From Limnovirga sp038203525 (GTDB lineage: Bacteria; Bacteroidota; Bacteroidia; Chitinophagales; Chitinophagaceae), in assembly GCA_038203525.1 (NCBI GenBank), contig JBBRDW010000010.1:1-64000 (forward strand): 64,000 nucleotides of DNA. Reading direction: 5' to 3'. Shown here piece after piece: positions 47,043 through 55,434 of this stretch (within the stretch, counting starts at the first letter, position 1; every line of letters begins with the position of its first letter). The notes beneath the pieces are model-generated. The model searched no databases. It saw only the letters and a list, made by a program, of their open reading frames with translations, and was not told the origin of the DNA. A program made the translations under genes and the position numbers.

Positions 47043-47333
47043 CCAAGCTCAAACTGACTTAAAAAAACTTCTAAAAACGCAGGATCAGTGCTGTTGCTAT
47101 AAGATTTGAAGCTTGTTCTTATGTCAAAAATTATGGATTGCCTTAAATATTTTGCAGTTACAAAAATACATTCTACAACTGCGGTGCTTGTAGCAGATTA
47201 GTTTTGAACATTGCAATAGTACATTACTATGCATTACTTGTGTAGCCCTTTGGGACTTAACCTTTACCAGTGTTGTTACTGACAACCTTCGCTTCGATCT
47301 ACGCAATGATAAAAGCTGCATCTTAATTAAACA

Positions 47334-47396
47334 GTACAAGAGTGCGACGCAACAAAAGCCAAATTGAAAGAATATTGCCGGGCTCGCAAAAAAAAT
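47334..47396. repeat. Interspersed GTAC repeat, single F copy
   Basis: Exact core at 47334-47352, then ATTGCCGGGCTCGCAAAAAAAATT. Pairs in orientation with the R copy at 50151, so this pair frames the exonuclease, Dpm1 and EamA genes. Confidence 0.9.
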
Positions 47397-47449
47397 TAAG
47401 ATGTTATTAAACGAATATTGTGTAAGGTACTAAAGCCATAGCTAACCAT

Positions 47450-47457
47450 TATCTTTG
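47450..47457 (+). promoter_or_regulatory. Candidate -7 element for the exonuclease gene
   Basis: TATCTTTG fits TAnnTTTG and lies 60 bp before the ATG at 47518. No -33 TTG at the expected spacing. Confidence 0.4.
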
Positions 47458-47517
47458 ACGCAGGAAAATAATTATTCCATAATCCGTATTAACTGGTCAG
47501 GCTAAAATTTTTTAGTA

Positions 47518-48288
47518 ATGAAACTTCAACTACAGCGCCCTCTTGCATTTATTGATCTTGAAACTACCGGCATAAGCATAAGCACCGACAAAATTGTAGA
47601 AATTGCCATTGTAAAAATTATGCCCGATGGCAATAAACAGGTTAAAAGAAAATTAATTAACCCACAGATGCCCATACCTTCCGGCGCTTCTGATGTGCAT
47701 GGCATTACAGACGAAATGGTGAAAGATGCTCCCACATTTAAACAGGTAGCCAATGAGCTGAAACAGTATATGGATAACTGCGATATTGGAGGCTATAACA
47801 GTAACCGCTTTGATATACCATTGCTGATAGAAGAATTTGTGCGTGCCGGTATGGAGTTTTCTACAGACGGCAGAAAAATGGTTGATGCCCAAAAGGTTTT
47901 TCATCAAATGGAACAGCGAACACTTACTGCGGCTTATAAATTCTACTGTAATAAAAGCCTCGAAAACGCCCATGGAGCAGAAGCAGACGCCACCGCCACC
48001 ATGGAAGTATTACTTGCGCAGGTAGAAAGGTACCCCGAACTGGGCAACAACGTTGAAAGCATTACCAAATTTACCGGCGAAGATGACATTGTAGACTTTG
48101 CACGCCGCTTTATAAAAGTAGACGGTGTAGAGGTTTTTAATTTTGGTAAACACAAAGGGAAACTGGTAACAGATGTGTTAAAAGCAGAACCTCAATATTA
48201 CGACTGGATGATGCGTGGCGATTTTGCCATGAATACCAAACAAAAACTCACAGAAATTTTAAATCGTACCCTGTTAAAAAAAGTGTAA
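47518..48288 (+). CDS. DnaQ-like 3'-5' exonuclease
   Basis: 256 residues. The DEDDh exonuclease fold fills about 8-175: FIDLETTGIS (exo I, Asp/Glu), GGYNSNRFDIPLLI (exo II Asp), and NAHGAEADATATM (exo III His and Asp). A C-terminal region (about 195-250) with FNFGKHKGKLVTDVLKAEPQYYDWMM matches the exodeoxyribonuclease X-type C-terminal motif. It is therefore more likely a stand-alone repair exonuclease than the DNA polymerase III epsilon subunit. It should degrade single-stranded DNA or mismatched ends. It is the first of three plus-strand genes. Confidence 0.92.
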   Translation: MKLQLQRPLAFIDLETTGISISTDKIVEIAIVKIMPDGNKQVKRKLINPQMPIPSGASDVHGITDEMVKDAPTFKQVANELKQYMDNCDIGGYNSNRFDIPLLIEEFVRAGMEFSTDGRKMVDAQKVFHQMEQRTLTAAYKFYCNKSLENAHGAEADATATMEVLLAQVERYPELGNNVESITKFTGEDDIVDFARRFIKVDGVEVFNFGKHKGKLVTDVLKAEPQYYDWMMRGDFAMNTKQKLTEILNRTLLKKV

Positions 48289-48387
48289 TTGGGGGGGGGC
48301 TTTTTAGATAGGGTAACTATACTGGTATAACGTAAAATATAAAATTGTACTTTCGGCACATACAATTGGCAGCAATCAAAATCCATT

Positions 48388-49182
48388 TTGGAAAAAATAG
48401 TAATCATACCAACTTACAACGAGAAAGAAAATGTTGCAGGTATACTCAATGCAGTGTTTGCAATGCAGCAGGGCTATCATGTGCTTGTAATTGACGATCA
48501 CTCCCCCGATGGCACTGCAGATGTAGTTAAAAATTTGTTTGCACAGTACGAGGGTAAATTATTTTTAGAAGAGCGCAAAGGTAAACAGGGGCTGGGAACC
48601 GCATACATACACGGTTTCAGATGGGCAATGGAAAAGGGATATGAGTTTATTTTTGAGATGGATGCAGATTTTTCTCACAACCCGGCCGATCTTGAAAGGC
48701 TCTACAAAGCCTGCAAAAATGAGGGTGCAGATGTTGCAATTGGCAGTCGTTATGTACTTGGTGGCAAAGTTGAGAACTGGCCGCTGGACCGGCATCTATA
48801 CTCGAAAGGAGGTGCCATTTATACCCGGCTTATAACCAGGATGCCAGTAAAAGATCCAACTGCAGGTTTCATCTGCTACCGGCGCACTGTGCTTGAAAAT
48901 ATAAATCTGGATGCTATTGAATTTATTGGCTACGCATTTCAGATTGAAATGAAATTTGCAGCATGGAAACTGGGTTTCAAAATAAAAGAAGTACCCATTG
49001 TATTTATAGACAGGAAAGCAGGTGTAAGTAAAATGAGCAAGGGCATTTTAAAAGAAGGTGTATTGGGCGTTTTACGCATTCAATGGAACAGTCTTTTTAA
49101 AGGTTACCCCTCAAAAGTGCGTGCTGCACATCCCGATAAAAATCCATTCTACTCCAACGATATTGCTGCAAACGGCAAATAG
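48388..49182 (+). CDS. Polyprenol monophosphomannose synthase-like GT2
   Basis: 264 residues with a TTG start at 48388 immediately before the family N terminus EKIVIIPTYNEKENV. It is a family 2 glycosyltransferase of the Dpm1 type: IDDHSPDGTADVV, MDADFSHNPADLERL (metal-binding DAD), GSRYVLGGKVENWP, and DPTAGFICYRR. A short C-terminal tail replaces the membrane domain of longer homologues. It transfers a sugar, usually mannose, from GDP-sugar to a polyprenyl phosphate carrier at the cytoplasmic membrane, supplying protein or cell-surface glycosylation. It is 39 bp before the EamA gene. Confidence 0.93.
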   Translation: MEKIVIIPTYNEKENVAGILNAVFAMQQGYHVLVIDDHSPDGTADVVKNLFAQYEGKLFLEERKGKQGLGTAYIHGFRWAMEKGYEFIFEMDADFSHNPADLERLYKACKNEGADVAIGSRYVLGGKVENWPLDRHLYSKGGAIYTRLITRMPVKDPTAGFICYRRTVLENINLDAIEFIGYAFQIEMKFAAWKLGFKIKEVPIVFIDRKAGVSKMSKGILKEGVLGVLRIQWNSLFKGYPSKVRAAHPDKNPFYSNDIAANGK

Positions 49183-49221
49183 TTTTTCTATTACCTTAAG
49201 GTTACAGTTTCTTTGCAATGC

Positions 49222-50112
49222 ATGAAAGCAGCACTTATTCGTTTACATATTGCAGTTTTTCTGTGGGGCTTTACTGGTGTACTGGGCAGGCTTATTTCGC
49301 TTAACGAAGGCTGGCTCGTCTGGTGGCGTATGTTTATAGCAGCCGCAACACTTTGGGTCTATTTTTTCGTCACCGGAAAAATTCAAAAAGTGAGCCTGCG
49401 CAATTTTCTTAAAATAGCATCCATAGGCACTATACTGGCCATACACTGGCTGCTGTTTTACGGAAGTATAAAATATTCAAACGTTTCAATTGCCTTAACC
49501 TGTTTGGCTACTACCGGATTGTTATCAGCCATCGTTGAGCCGCTGCTTTTTCGTAGAAAGATTAATCCATTTGAATTGCTGCTGGGCACTTTTGCGCTTG
49601 CTGGCATTGCAATCATTTACTTTTCTAATCTTCAGTTTTCAACTGGTATTTATATCGGGTTATTATCTTCACTGGCCACTGTAATTGTTTCGGTACTAAA
49701 TAAAAAAATTGTGGCTGGTTTTACCCCGCAGGTTATTACACTTTACCAGTTAACAGGTGGCTTTCTTGGCCTTACCCTTTTAATGCCTTTGTATAATTTT
49801 TTACTCCATTCCAATATACAATATCCGCAACAATGGGATTGGCTTTGGCTCACTGTACTTGCCTGTTTCTGTACAGTATTTACCTTTATTTTATACATTA
49901 GTGCGCTACACAAAGTGAGCGCATTTACCGTAAATCTTACGTTAACGCTGGAGCCGGTATATGGCATTGTGCTTGCGTTTGCGGTGTTTCAGGAGAACAA
50001 ATACCTGAGTAATTATTTTTATTTTGGTTTTGGTTTAATACTACTTGCTGTGCTGCTGCAAATGCGGCGCATTGTAAAAGAAAACAAAGCAGCAACGATT
50101 GTTTTTGAATAA
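49222..50112 (+). CDS. EamA-family transporter
   Basis: 296 residues from the ATG at 49222; an in-frame TTG lies three codons upstream. Ten membrane helices are arranged as two EamA repeats (about 5-135 and 145-285), with KYSNVSIALTCLATTGLLSAIVEPLLF and FTVNLTLTLEPVYGIVLAF as typical DMT-superfamily blocks. It is a second such carrier in the window and only distantly similar to that at 24833. The neighbour Dpm1 gene does not by itself fix its substrate. The R repeat copy starts within a base of its stop codon. Confidence 0.9.
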   Translation: MKAALIRLHIAVFLWGFTGVLGRLISLNEGWLVWWRMFIAAATLWVYFFVTGKIQKVSLRNFLKIASIGTILAIHWLLFYGSIKYSNVSIALTCLATTGLLSAIVEPLLFRRKINPFELLLGTFALAGIAIIYFSNLQFSTGIYIGLLSSLATVIVSVLNKKIVAGFTPQVITLYQLTGGFLGLTLLMPLYNFLLHSNIQYPQQWDWLWLTVLACFCTVFTFILYISALHKVSAFTVNLTLTLEPVYGIVLAFAVFQENKYLSNYFYFGFGLILLAVLLQMRRIVKENKAATIVFE

Positions 50113-50346
50113 TTTTTTGGGCTGGGCAACAGAATAAGCATTTAGCATTGTTGCGTCGCACTCTTGTACGTTCCTAAGCAGTTTCTACAGTTCACAGTTT
50201 CAACGTTCACGGGTTTTAAAATGCTATTCTGCTTTTGACTTGTGAATTTTGGAACACGTGAACTTGCTGCTTAAATTGCCCTAAAGTACAAGAGTGCGAC
50301 GCAAGTAAAGCCTCATAGAATTACCTAAGCCGGGTACAAAAAATTT
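50113..50346. repeat. Interspersed GTAC repeat, R-F composite
   Basis: The R copy starts directly after the TAA at 50112 with TTTTTTGGGCTGGGC and has the exact core at 50151-50169. The spacer is 116 bp and includes GTTCAC and AACACGTGAAC words. The F core is exact at 50286-50304, ending GCCGGGTACAAAAAATTT. Placed between convergent genes. Confidence 0.92.
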
Positions 50347-50367
50347 CTTAAAATACTAAGCTGCATT

Positions 50368-51999
50368 TTACTTTTTCGCAGCACCAACAAACCGGTCGAT
50401 TCTATCTACACTGTTACCATAAAAATCTTTGCTGCCAATATCAATTGAAAACTGTTGCAGTAAATTAATACCGTTGTTAAGTGTAGAAGGTTTTTGCAAA
50501 TGATAAGTATTTAGCTGCGCCTTCATCTTGTGCGGGCCTGAAATTTTATAACCTTCTCCTGGATTTAAAAAACCGGGGTTTACATTTATCCAAACCGGCT
50601 GCAGATTCAACGTCTCCTGTCCGGGATTTGAAAGTAATCCTGCAGACAAACTGTTAATTATACCACTCTTATATTGAAATAAATATTGGTTATTGTAAGA
50701 ATAATAATTATTGTTGACAGAGTAAAACCTTGATGTATCAAGGTTTTCATCGCTGTTTAGAAAATGCGCATTACCTGAGATAGTAAAAATATTGTTCGCC
50801 AGCAGCACGTTTAAAAAGTGCTTGCCCATAGTTGTAACCGCACCGGGCTTTCCGTTAACTAAATTTTTATCATCAATGTAAACAGTATTGTTGTACACGT
50901 AAGTATTTGTTACCTGGTAATTATCACCCGCGCCCCAAAAAGAAATACCGCCATACCCGTTTTTACGGCCATCATTTTCGCTAATGTTAAAACGAATGGT
51001 ATTATTTGTAAAAGGCAGGCCAGCACCATACTCGGCCAGCAGAAACCCCGCTCCTTCATTGTTGTGCGAGTAGCAATATTGAATGGTACAGTTTTGAGAG
51101 CCGCCATCAATATCAAAACCACCGCCATCCTTAGTTAGCCCGGCATGATTATGATGTGACTCGCAGTTTTCTATAACGGCATTTTTACAAAGCCATACCC
51201 AAATGCCAACAGGACCGCCAGCTGTGCAGCGGTTATCAGCGCCATTATTATAAGCCTGGCATTGGCTTATTAATAAATTTTCTATCCCTCCCATTACAAT
51301 ACCGTTTCCTGAATGATTTTCTGTTTTGGCCAGAATGCCCCTGTTTAAAAAAGTTGTACAATTGGCAATATAAAAATTGGTGTGATGAAAAGAAGTTTGC
51401 CCGCCATAGGAACCCATGCCTGCCTGTCCATTTTCTGTGGCAACACAGTTGGTAATCTTTACATTATTAAAACCTTTTATATGCTCACCTTCGGCACAAC
51501 TGAATAAAATACCTTCATTGTGAAATCCTTTTGCAGTGCAGTGATCAATTACGATGGAACTACATTGCTCGTTTGTTTTATCGGAATAAAAATAAATACC
51601 CATTCCATTATTTTTTGTAACCCCATTACCTTTAAAATAAAGATGTATCAGACTAATATTGGAAACATTATATGCCAGCAACCCGTTTGTATTTGCAGCA
51701 TCAATAACAGCATCGCCGCTACCATAAGATAAAAAAGTAACAGGGTTACCGGGCAAGCCACTGTCCAGACTATCGATAAAAATAGAGCCATTAAAGGTCT
51801 TTCCACCTTCCAGAAATATGGAATCGCCGGAGTTAAAATTGGTTTTGTTTATTTTATCCAAACTTTTCCAGGGATTGGTTTTAGAAAGGCCATTATTTGC
51901 ATCATTGCCATATGAACTCACATAATAGCTTTTGGAGGGTTGGCAGTAAATAACTAAAAATACAATGTTTGCAATAAGTAATAGGAATGTCTGTTTCAT
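50368..51999 (-). CDS. Secreted right-handed beta-helix protein
   Basis: 543 residues with a signal peptide (about 1-20). The mature N terminus YYVSSYGNDANNGLSKTNPWKSLDKIN is typical of secreted parallel beta-helix proteins and polysaccharide lyases. Many short repeats follow (GIYFYSD.., NCVATENGQAG, AYNNGADN, ENCESHHNHAG, QYCYSHNNEGAG), forming the right-handed helix to about residue 430. No sorting domain was seen at the C terminus, so it may be periplasmic or surface-released. A glycan-binding or lyase function is likely but the catalytic residues cannot be assigned by eye. It is 7 bp after the upstream unknown gene, so co-transcribed. Confidence 0.85.
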   Translation of the reverse strand: MKQTFLLLIANIVFLVIYCQPSKSYYVSSYGNDANNGLSKTNPWKSLDKINKTNFNSGDSIFLEGGKTFNGSIFIDSLDSGLPGNPVTFLSYGSGDAVIDAANTNGLLAYNVSNISLIHLYFKGNGVTKNNGMGIYFYSDKTNEQCSSIVIDHCTAKGFHNEGILFSCAEGEHIKGFNNVKITNCVATENGQAGMGSYGGQTSFHHTNFYIANCTTFLNRGILAKTENHSGNGIVMGGIENLLISQCQAYNNGADNRCTAGGPVGIWVWLCKNAVIENCESHHNHAGLTKDGGGFDIDGGSQNCTIQYCYSHNNEGAGFLLAEYGAGLPFTNNTIRFNISENDGRKNGYGGISFWGAGDNYQVTNTYVYNNTVYIDDKNLVNGKPGAVTTMGKHFLNVLLANNIFTISGNAHFLNSDENLDTSRFYSVNNNYYSYNNQYLFQYKSGIINSLSAGLLSNPGQETLNLQPVWINVNPGFLNPGEGYKISGPHKMKAQLNTYHLQKPSTLNNGINLLQQFSIDIGSKDFYGNSVDRIDRFVGAAKK

Positions 52000-52006
52000 A
52001 AAAAAA

Positions 52007-52726
52007 TTACCTGCTGTTTCTGGTTAAGTATCTTACCAAACTGCGTTTGGCAATTGGTAAAAGAGTCTCTTCAACCGGGTAACTAAGGCCTGTTTCAATG
52101 GCATAAACCGCAGGGTTAGGCAGCATGCTGCGATTGCGGATAAGTTCTGTTTTTATGCTCTCGTAAGTATTGGCCATGCTGCGGTACCAGTTATTAATAA
52201 ATTCGGTGCGTATGCTGCGGTATTTCTCATCATGTTTCTCGAAAATACTTAGGCGGTAATAGTAGACACGGGTATCTCTCGTTGCCTGTTCGCTTAGGAA
52301 AAAATAACCCTCATGCTGTTCAAGAGGAATAATGCCAATAGGGTTAATACTTATCTTATCTTCAATAAACTCATATATTTCTGTACCGCTAGAGATGGTA
52401 GATTTCATTTGTTCTGCCGCATAGTGTATAATTTCTTCCAGCTCTGTCATCAGCTCATCGTCTTGTATCATTTGCTCGTAAAGTAACTGTAGTTTCTGTA
52501 ATTGCATTCCCGTAAATTTTTTAGGAAACTGCTCCTGCAGGTATTTTTTATTTTCTCTGAAGGCTGCAATATTGTTGTAATGAAAAATAACCTCTGCCAG
52601 CTGAGGGTAAAGCTTATTTTCATTGAAGTACTTATTAACTTCCTGCAGGTAAGCAAGCAGTGTATATTTTTTCAATTCAAAGTCTATATATCCATCTGCA
52701 AACCAGGTTTCTGATAATGACTTCAT
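52007..52726 (-). CDS. Conserved hypothetical protein
   Basis: 239 residues, no signal peptide or membrane segment, and mostly helical in the first half (ELKKYTLLAYLQEVNKYFNENKLYP, LQKLQLLYEQMIQDDELM). The second half contains INPIGIIPLEQHEGYFFLSE and YYYRLSIFEKHDEKYRSIRTEF. I do not recognise the family. It has no typical catalytic motif that I can see. It is 7 bp upstream of the beta-helix gene on the same strand, so the two are translationally linked. Confidence 0.7.
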   Translation of the reverse strand: MKSLSETWFADGYIDFELKKYTLLAYLQEVNKYFNENKLYPQLAEVIFHYNNIAAFRENKKYLQEQFPKKFTGMQLQKLQLLYEQMIQDDELMTELEEIIHYAAEQMKSTISSGTEIYEFIEDKISINPIGIIPLEQHEGYFFLSEQATRDTRVYYYRLSIFEKHDEKYRSIRTEFINNWYRSMANTYESIKTELIRNRSMLPNPAVYAIETGLSYPVEETLLPIAKRSLVRYLTRNSR

Positions 52727-53266
52727 GTTATTACATTTTTATACCGCGTAATTTACTTAAAAAGGCCATTTACAATTTCAGTTACCCTTTAAATTATTCT
52801 TTAAATAGAATCATCAGTATTAAAAAAAATTAAGGTGTGTTTTCCACGCCTCATCAATTTTTTATGCTGGGAATCATATTTCAGGTAGAGTGGAAGAGGT
52901 TTAATAAAAACGTTCACCATGGAAAAATTATGATAAAAATACCCCTGCAATTAATTTTTATTGGGACGATAATACGCAGTGTTATTTAATACTTTAACAA
53001 TTAGCATTTATTCAGCGCTCTTTTTTGCCACACGACCGTATCTTTTTATTCAGCTCAAAAACGCTTCTTTTAATAAGCATATTAGTTCACTCATTGCCAT
53101 TCGCTGTAGTAACGGCCTTGTAACTATTGCTATTTATCCAGTAACCAGCACGCTGAACAGCTAAACTGTCCATTAAACTTTTATGACTAAAATCACCTTA
53201 GCACCTAAGCCCAATCAGGTATTTTGCTTGCTTAACGAAGTTGCTTTGCATTAATAAAACAACAGA
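52727..53266. other. Empty 540 bp intergenic region
   Basis: Divergent gap before the cytochrome operon. It contains no repeat copy, no convincing reading frame (a 61-codon frame at 52979-53164 has no support), no tRNA and no clear promoter motif. It is unusual in the window for being both long and free of the GTAC repeat. Confidence 0.5.
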
Positions 53267-53713
53267 ATGAAAAAAAAGCAATCTATCTATGAACGCCCTG
53301 CTGCAATAATTTATCCTTTTATGTTTCTGATCATTCTAAGTCTCTCAGTCGGTTTTGCTGCAAAAGCCCAGAGCAGTAAATTCGAGCCCCCAAAAGAAGC
53401 CAATGATATCCGAAATCCATTGGCGGGAAACACAGCCGTGCTAAAAGATGCCAAACTAATGTACACTTCTTATTGTGTACCCTGTCATGGAGAAAAAGGC
53501 AAAGGCGATGGTGTTGCCGCTTCCGGCCTGGCAACGAAGCCGGCAGATCACTCTGGCAGTCATGTGCAAATGCAAACAGATGGAGCTTTGTTCTGGGAGT
53601 TATCAGAAGGTCATAACCCCATGCCTCCCTACAAAACAACGCTTACCGAAAACCAACGCTGGTCGTTAATCAATTACATACGTACTCTTGCAAAAACTCC
53701 AAAAAAACCATAA
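53267..53713 (+). CDS. Class I c-type cytochrome
   Basis: 148 residues. N-terminal signal or anchor (about 12-34, ending AKAQ). One heme-binding motif CVPCHGEKGKGDG at about 69-73, typical of small class I cytochromes, with the likely axial Met in NPMPPYK. It should transfer electrons in the periplasm. Heme loading needs the ccm pathway, represented by ccmCD at 4114. It is first in a three-gene unit, 1 bp before the porin-like gene. Confidence 0.93.
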   Translation: MKKKQSIYERPAAIIYPFMFLIILSLSVGFAAKAQSSKFEPPKEANDIRNPLAGNTAVLKDAKLMYTSYCVPCHGEKGKGDGVAASGLATKPADHSGSHVQMQTDGALFWELSEGHNPMPPYKTTLTENQRWSLINYIRTLAKTPKKP

Positions 53714-53714
53714 C

Positions 53715-54818
53715 ATGAAAAAGATAATTATTTCGATATGGTGCCTTATTTTTATTGGTATTGTGCATGCACAAACAACCACCACCAAATCTCCGGGATC
53801 AAATAAATTCACCGTACTCGGTAATGCGGAAGCTACCTATACTGCGACCGATGGCGAATCGGGTTTTGGCGCTGTAAATTTTAAACCGATTTTTCTCTGG
53901 AAAATTTCAGATAAACTTTTTGTAGAATCAGAAATAGAAATAGAAACCGGCGATGGCGAAGCAGCACTCGGGTTGGAATATGCCAATATGTGCTATATGG
54001 TAAACCCATACCTTATTTTACACGCAGGCCGGTTCTTACCTAAGTTTGGCGCATACCGTGGCAGAATGGGAGAAGGTTTCCTTAACAGGTTTGCCAGTAA
54101 ACCAACCGGTTTTGGCGATGGTGGTATAGGCGCAATGAACGAAACAGGTATAGGTGCACAAGGGGGCTTTCCATGGGGCAGCATGAAAGTAGCTTACGAC
54201 TTTTATCTTTCCAACGGTCCCGAATTACTTACCGATCCTGAAAATGCGGGGCAGTTTGAATACGAAGCGTACACAACAAACAATAAATCCTCTGCAGTTG
54301 GTGGCCGCGTAGCCATTCTCCCCTTCTCAAATTCAAGTCTTGAAGTTGGTTACTCCTTTCAGAGTAAATCAAAAACAGGCGAAGTAGGTACAGACTATGC
54401 AAATACAGGCGTTAAAATGCAGGCAGTTGACGTAAATTATTTCCATAATATTCCAGGTATTAAAAGCACTATTCGTTTTACAGGTGAATTAAAATACCAG
54501 AAGGCAGATGCTGCAAATTATTTTAAACCAGATGAAGTAACTACTTACACATTCGATAACTCTTCCACTGCATTTTATACCACGGCAAGTATAAGACCAG
54601 CCTTGGTAGATAATAAATTCTTTAGAAATTTAGAGCTGGCCGGGCGGTATTCATTTTTCAACAGACCCACAGATGCACCATGGGGCGGAAACAATATTGA
54701 ACAAGTTGACCTCTCTCTCGATTACTGGATGCACTGGAACACACTCTTAAAATTGTGTTACGTAAAACAAAGAGATAATCCATCTGCATTTAATGCCCAG
54801 TTTGTGTTTGGGTTTTAA
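53715..54818 (+). CDS. Porin-like outer-membrane barrel
   Basis: 367 residues from the ATG at 53715, which begins with the signal peptide MKKIIISIWCLIFIGIVHAQ; an in-frame TTG nine codons upstream overlaps the cytochrome gene. The mature protein alternates amphipathic strands (NFKPIFLWKISDKLFVESEIEIETGDGE) and ends NAQFVFGF, with a C-terminal Phe. No plug or TonB box is present. It lies between two cytochrome c genes, with 1 bp and 19 bp gaps. Inference: a pore through which electron carriers or substrates reach the cytochromes. The exact function is unknown. Confidence 0.82.
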   Translation: MKKIIISIWCLIFIGIVHAQTTTTKSPGSNKFTVLGNAEATYTATDGESGFGAVNFKPIFLWKISDKLFVESEIEIETGDGEAALGLEYANMCYMVNPYLILHAGRFLPKFGAYRGRMGEGFLNRFASKPTGFGDGGIGAMNETGIGAQGGFPWGSMKVAYDFYLSNGPELLTDPENAGQFEYEAYTTNNKSSAVGGRVAILPFSNSSLEVGYSFQSKSKTGEVGTDYANTGVKMQAVDVNYFHNIPGIKSTIRFTGELKYQKADAANYFKPDEVTTYTFDNSSTAFYTTASIRPALVDNKFFRNLELAGRYSFFNRPTDAPWGGNNIEQVDLSLDYWMHWNTLLKLCYVKQRDNPSAFNAQFVFGF

Positions 54819-54837
54819 ACAACTAAAAAAACTAACA

Positions 54838-55110
54838 ATGAAAAAGTCAATAATCATATCGGTTTTAATACTGTTTTTAGGAGCTTCCAGCTTTTTAATG
54901 AGCGGATGTTATGAATCAAAAAAAATTACAGATAAATCAGGCGCCCAGCTTTGGGGCGAAAACTGTGGCCGTTGCCACAATGCACCGGGCCCCGGCGAAT
55001 TCAATAACGATAACTGGGAAATTGTTGGTATGCACATGCAGGTACGTGCAAATATTACCAAAACAGAAGTAGATAAAATTGTAGATTTTCTTAAAAGCGC
55101 CAATAATTAG
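54838..55110 (+). CDS. c-type cytochrome lipoprotein
   Basis: 90 residues from the ATG at 54838. The signal peptide ends in a lipobox MSGC, so the protein is lipid-anchored. One heme motif CGRCHNAPGPGEFNNDNW, with a likely distal Met in VGMHMQV, then a C-terminal helix KTEVDKIVDFLKS. It follows the porin gene by 19 bp. A soluble cytochrome, a porin and an anchored cytochrome in one operon suggest an electron path to the outer membrane. Confidence 0.9.
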   Translation: MKKSIIISVLILFLGASSFLMSGCYESKKITDKSGAQLWGENCGRCHNAPGPGEFNNDNWEIVGMHMQVRANITKTEVDKIVDFLKSANN

Positions 55111-55138
55111 CAATCTATAATTGGCCAGTAAGCTAAAG

Positions 55139-55376
55139 TTTTTTTTGAGCCTGGCAATTGGAATTCTATTTGGCTTTTCTTGCGTCGCACTCTTGTACTT
55201 TCAGGAAGTAAAGGCAGCAAATTAACCCGTTCAAAAAAATTACAGGTAATAACAGGACCGGTATTTTTAAAATGAATGAAAGTCAGAACTGGTGAACTGT
55301 TGAGACTACTTCCGAAAGTACAAGAGTGCGACGCAACCAAAGCATCCTAGCAGCACTTCAGACTGGTTCAAAATAA
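55139..55376. repeat. Interspersed GTAC repeat, R-F composite
   Basis: The R copy starts TTTTTTTTGAGCCTGGC and has the exact core at 55180-55198, followed by TTTCAGGAAGTA. The F copy is preceded by ACTTCCGAAAGTAC, which complements that sequence, so the inner stem extends by 10 or more bases beyond GTAC. F core exact at 55318-55336, ending GACTGGTTCAAAATAAT. The clearest example of the composite. Confidence 0.93.
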
Positions 55377-55388
55377 TACCTTAATAAA

Positions 55389-55414
55389 AAAGCCGGATTA
55401 AATGATCCGGCTTT
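55389..55414 (-). terminator. Rho-independent terminator of the E2 gene
   Basis: On the minus strand AAAGCCGGAT pairs with ATCCGGCTTT (55405-55414 with 55389-55398), followed by a T-run. It sits 20 bp after the E2 stop. Confidence 0.85.
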
Positions 55415-55434
55415 GCTGTTTATTTTAAATTATT

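Larger units (their letters stand above)
47043..47517. other. Gap upstream of the exonuclease gene
   Basis: 475 bp containing a single F repeat copy (47334-47396) and a candidate -7 element (47450). Frames at 47124-47339 on the minus strand end in the repeat and are not convincing. No RNA gene recognised. Confidence 0.5.

Noticed and set aside
52979..53164. 61-codon frame in the gap before the cytochrome operon
   Set aside because: Low-complexity composition, no domain or context support.
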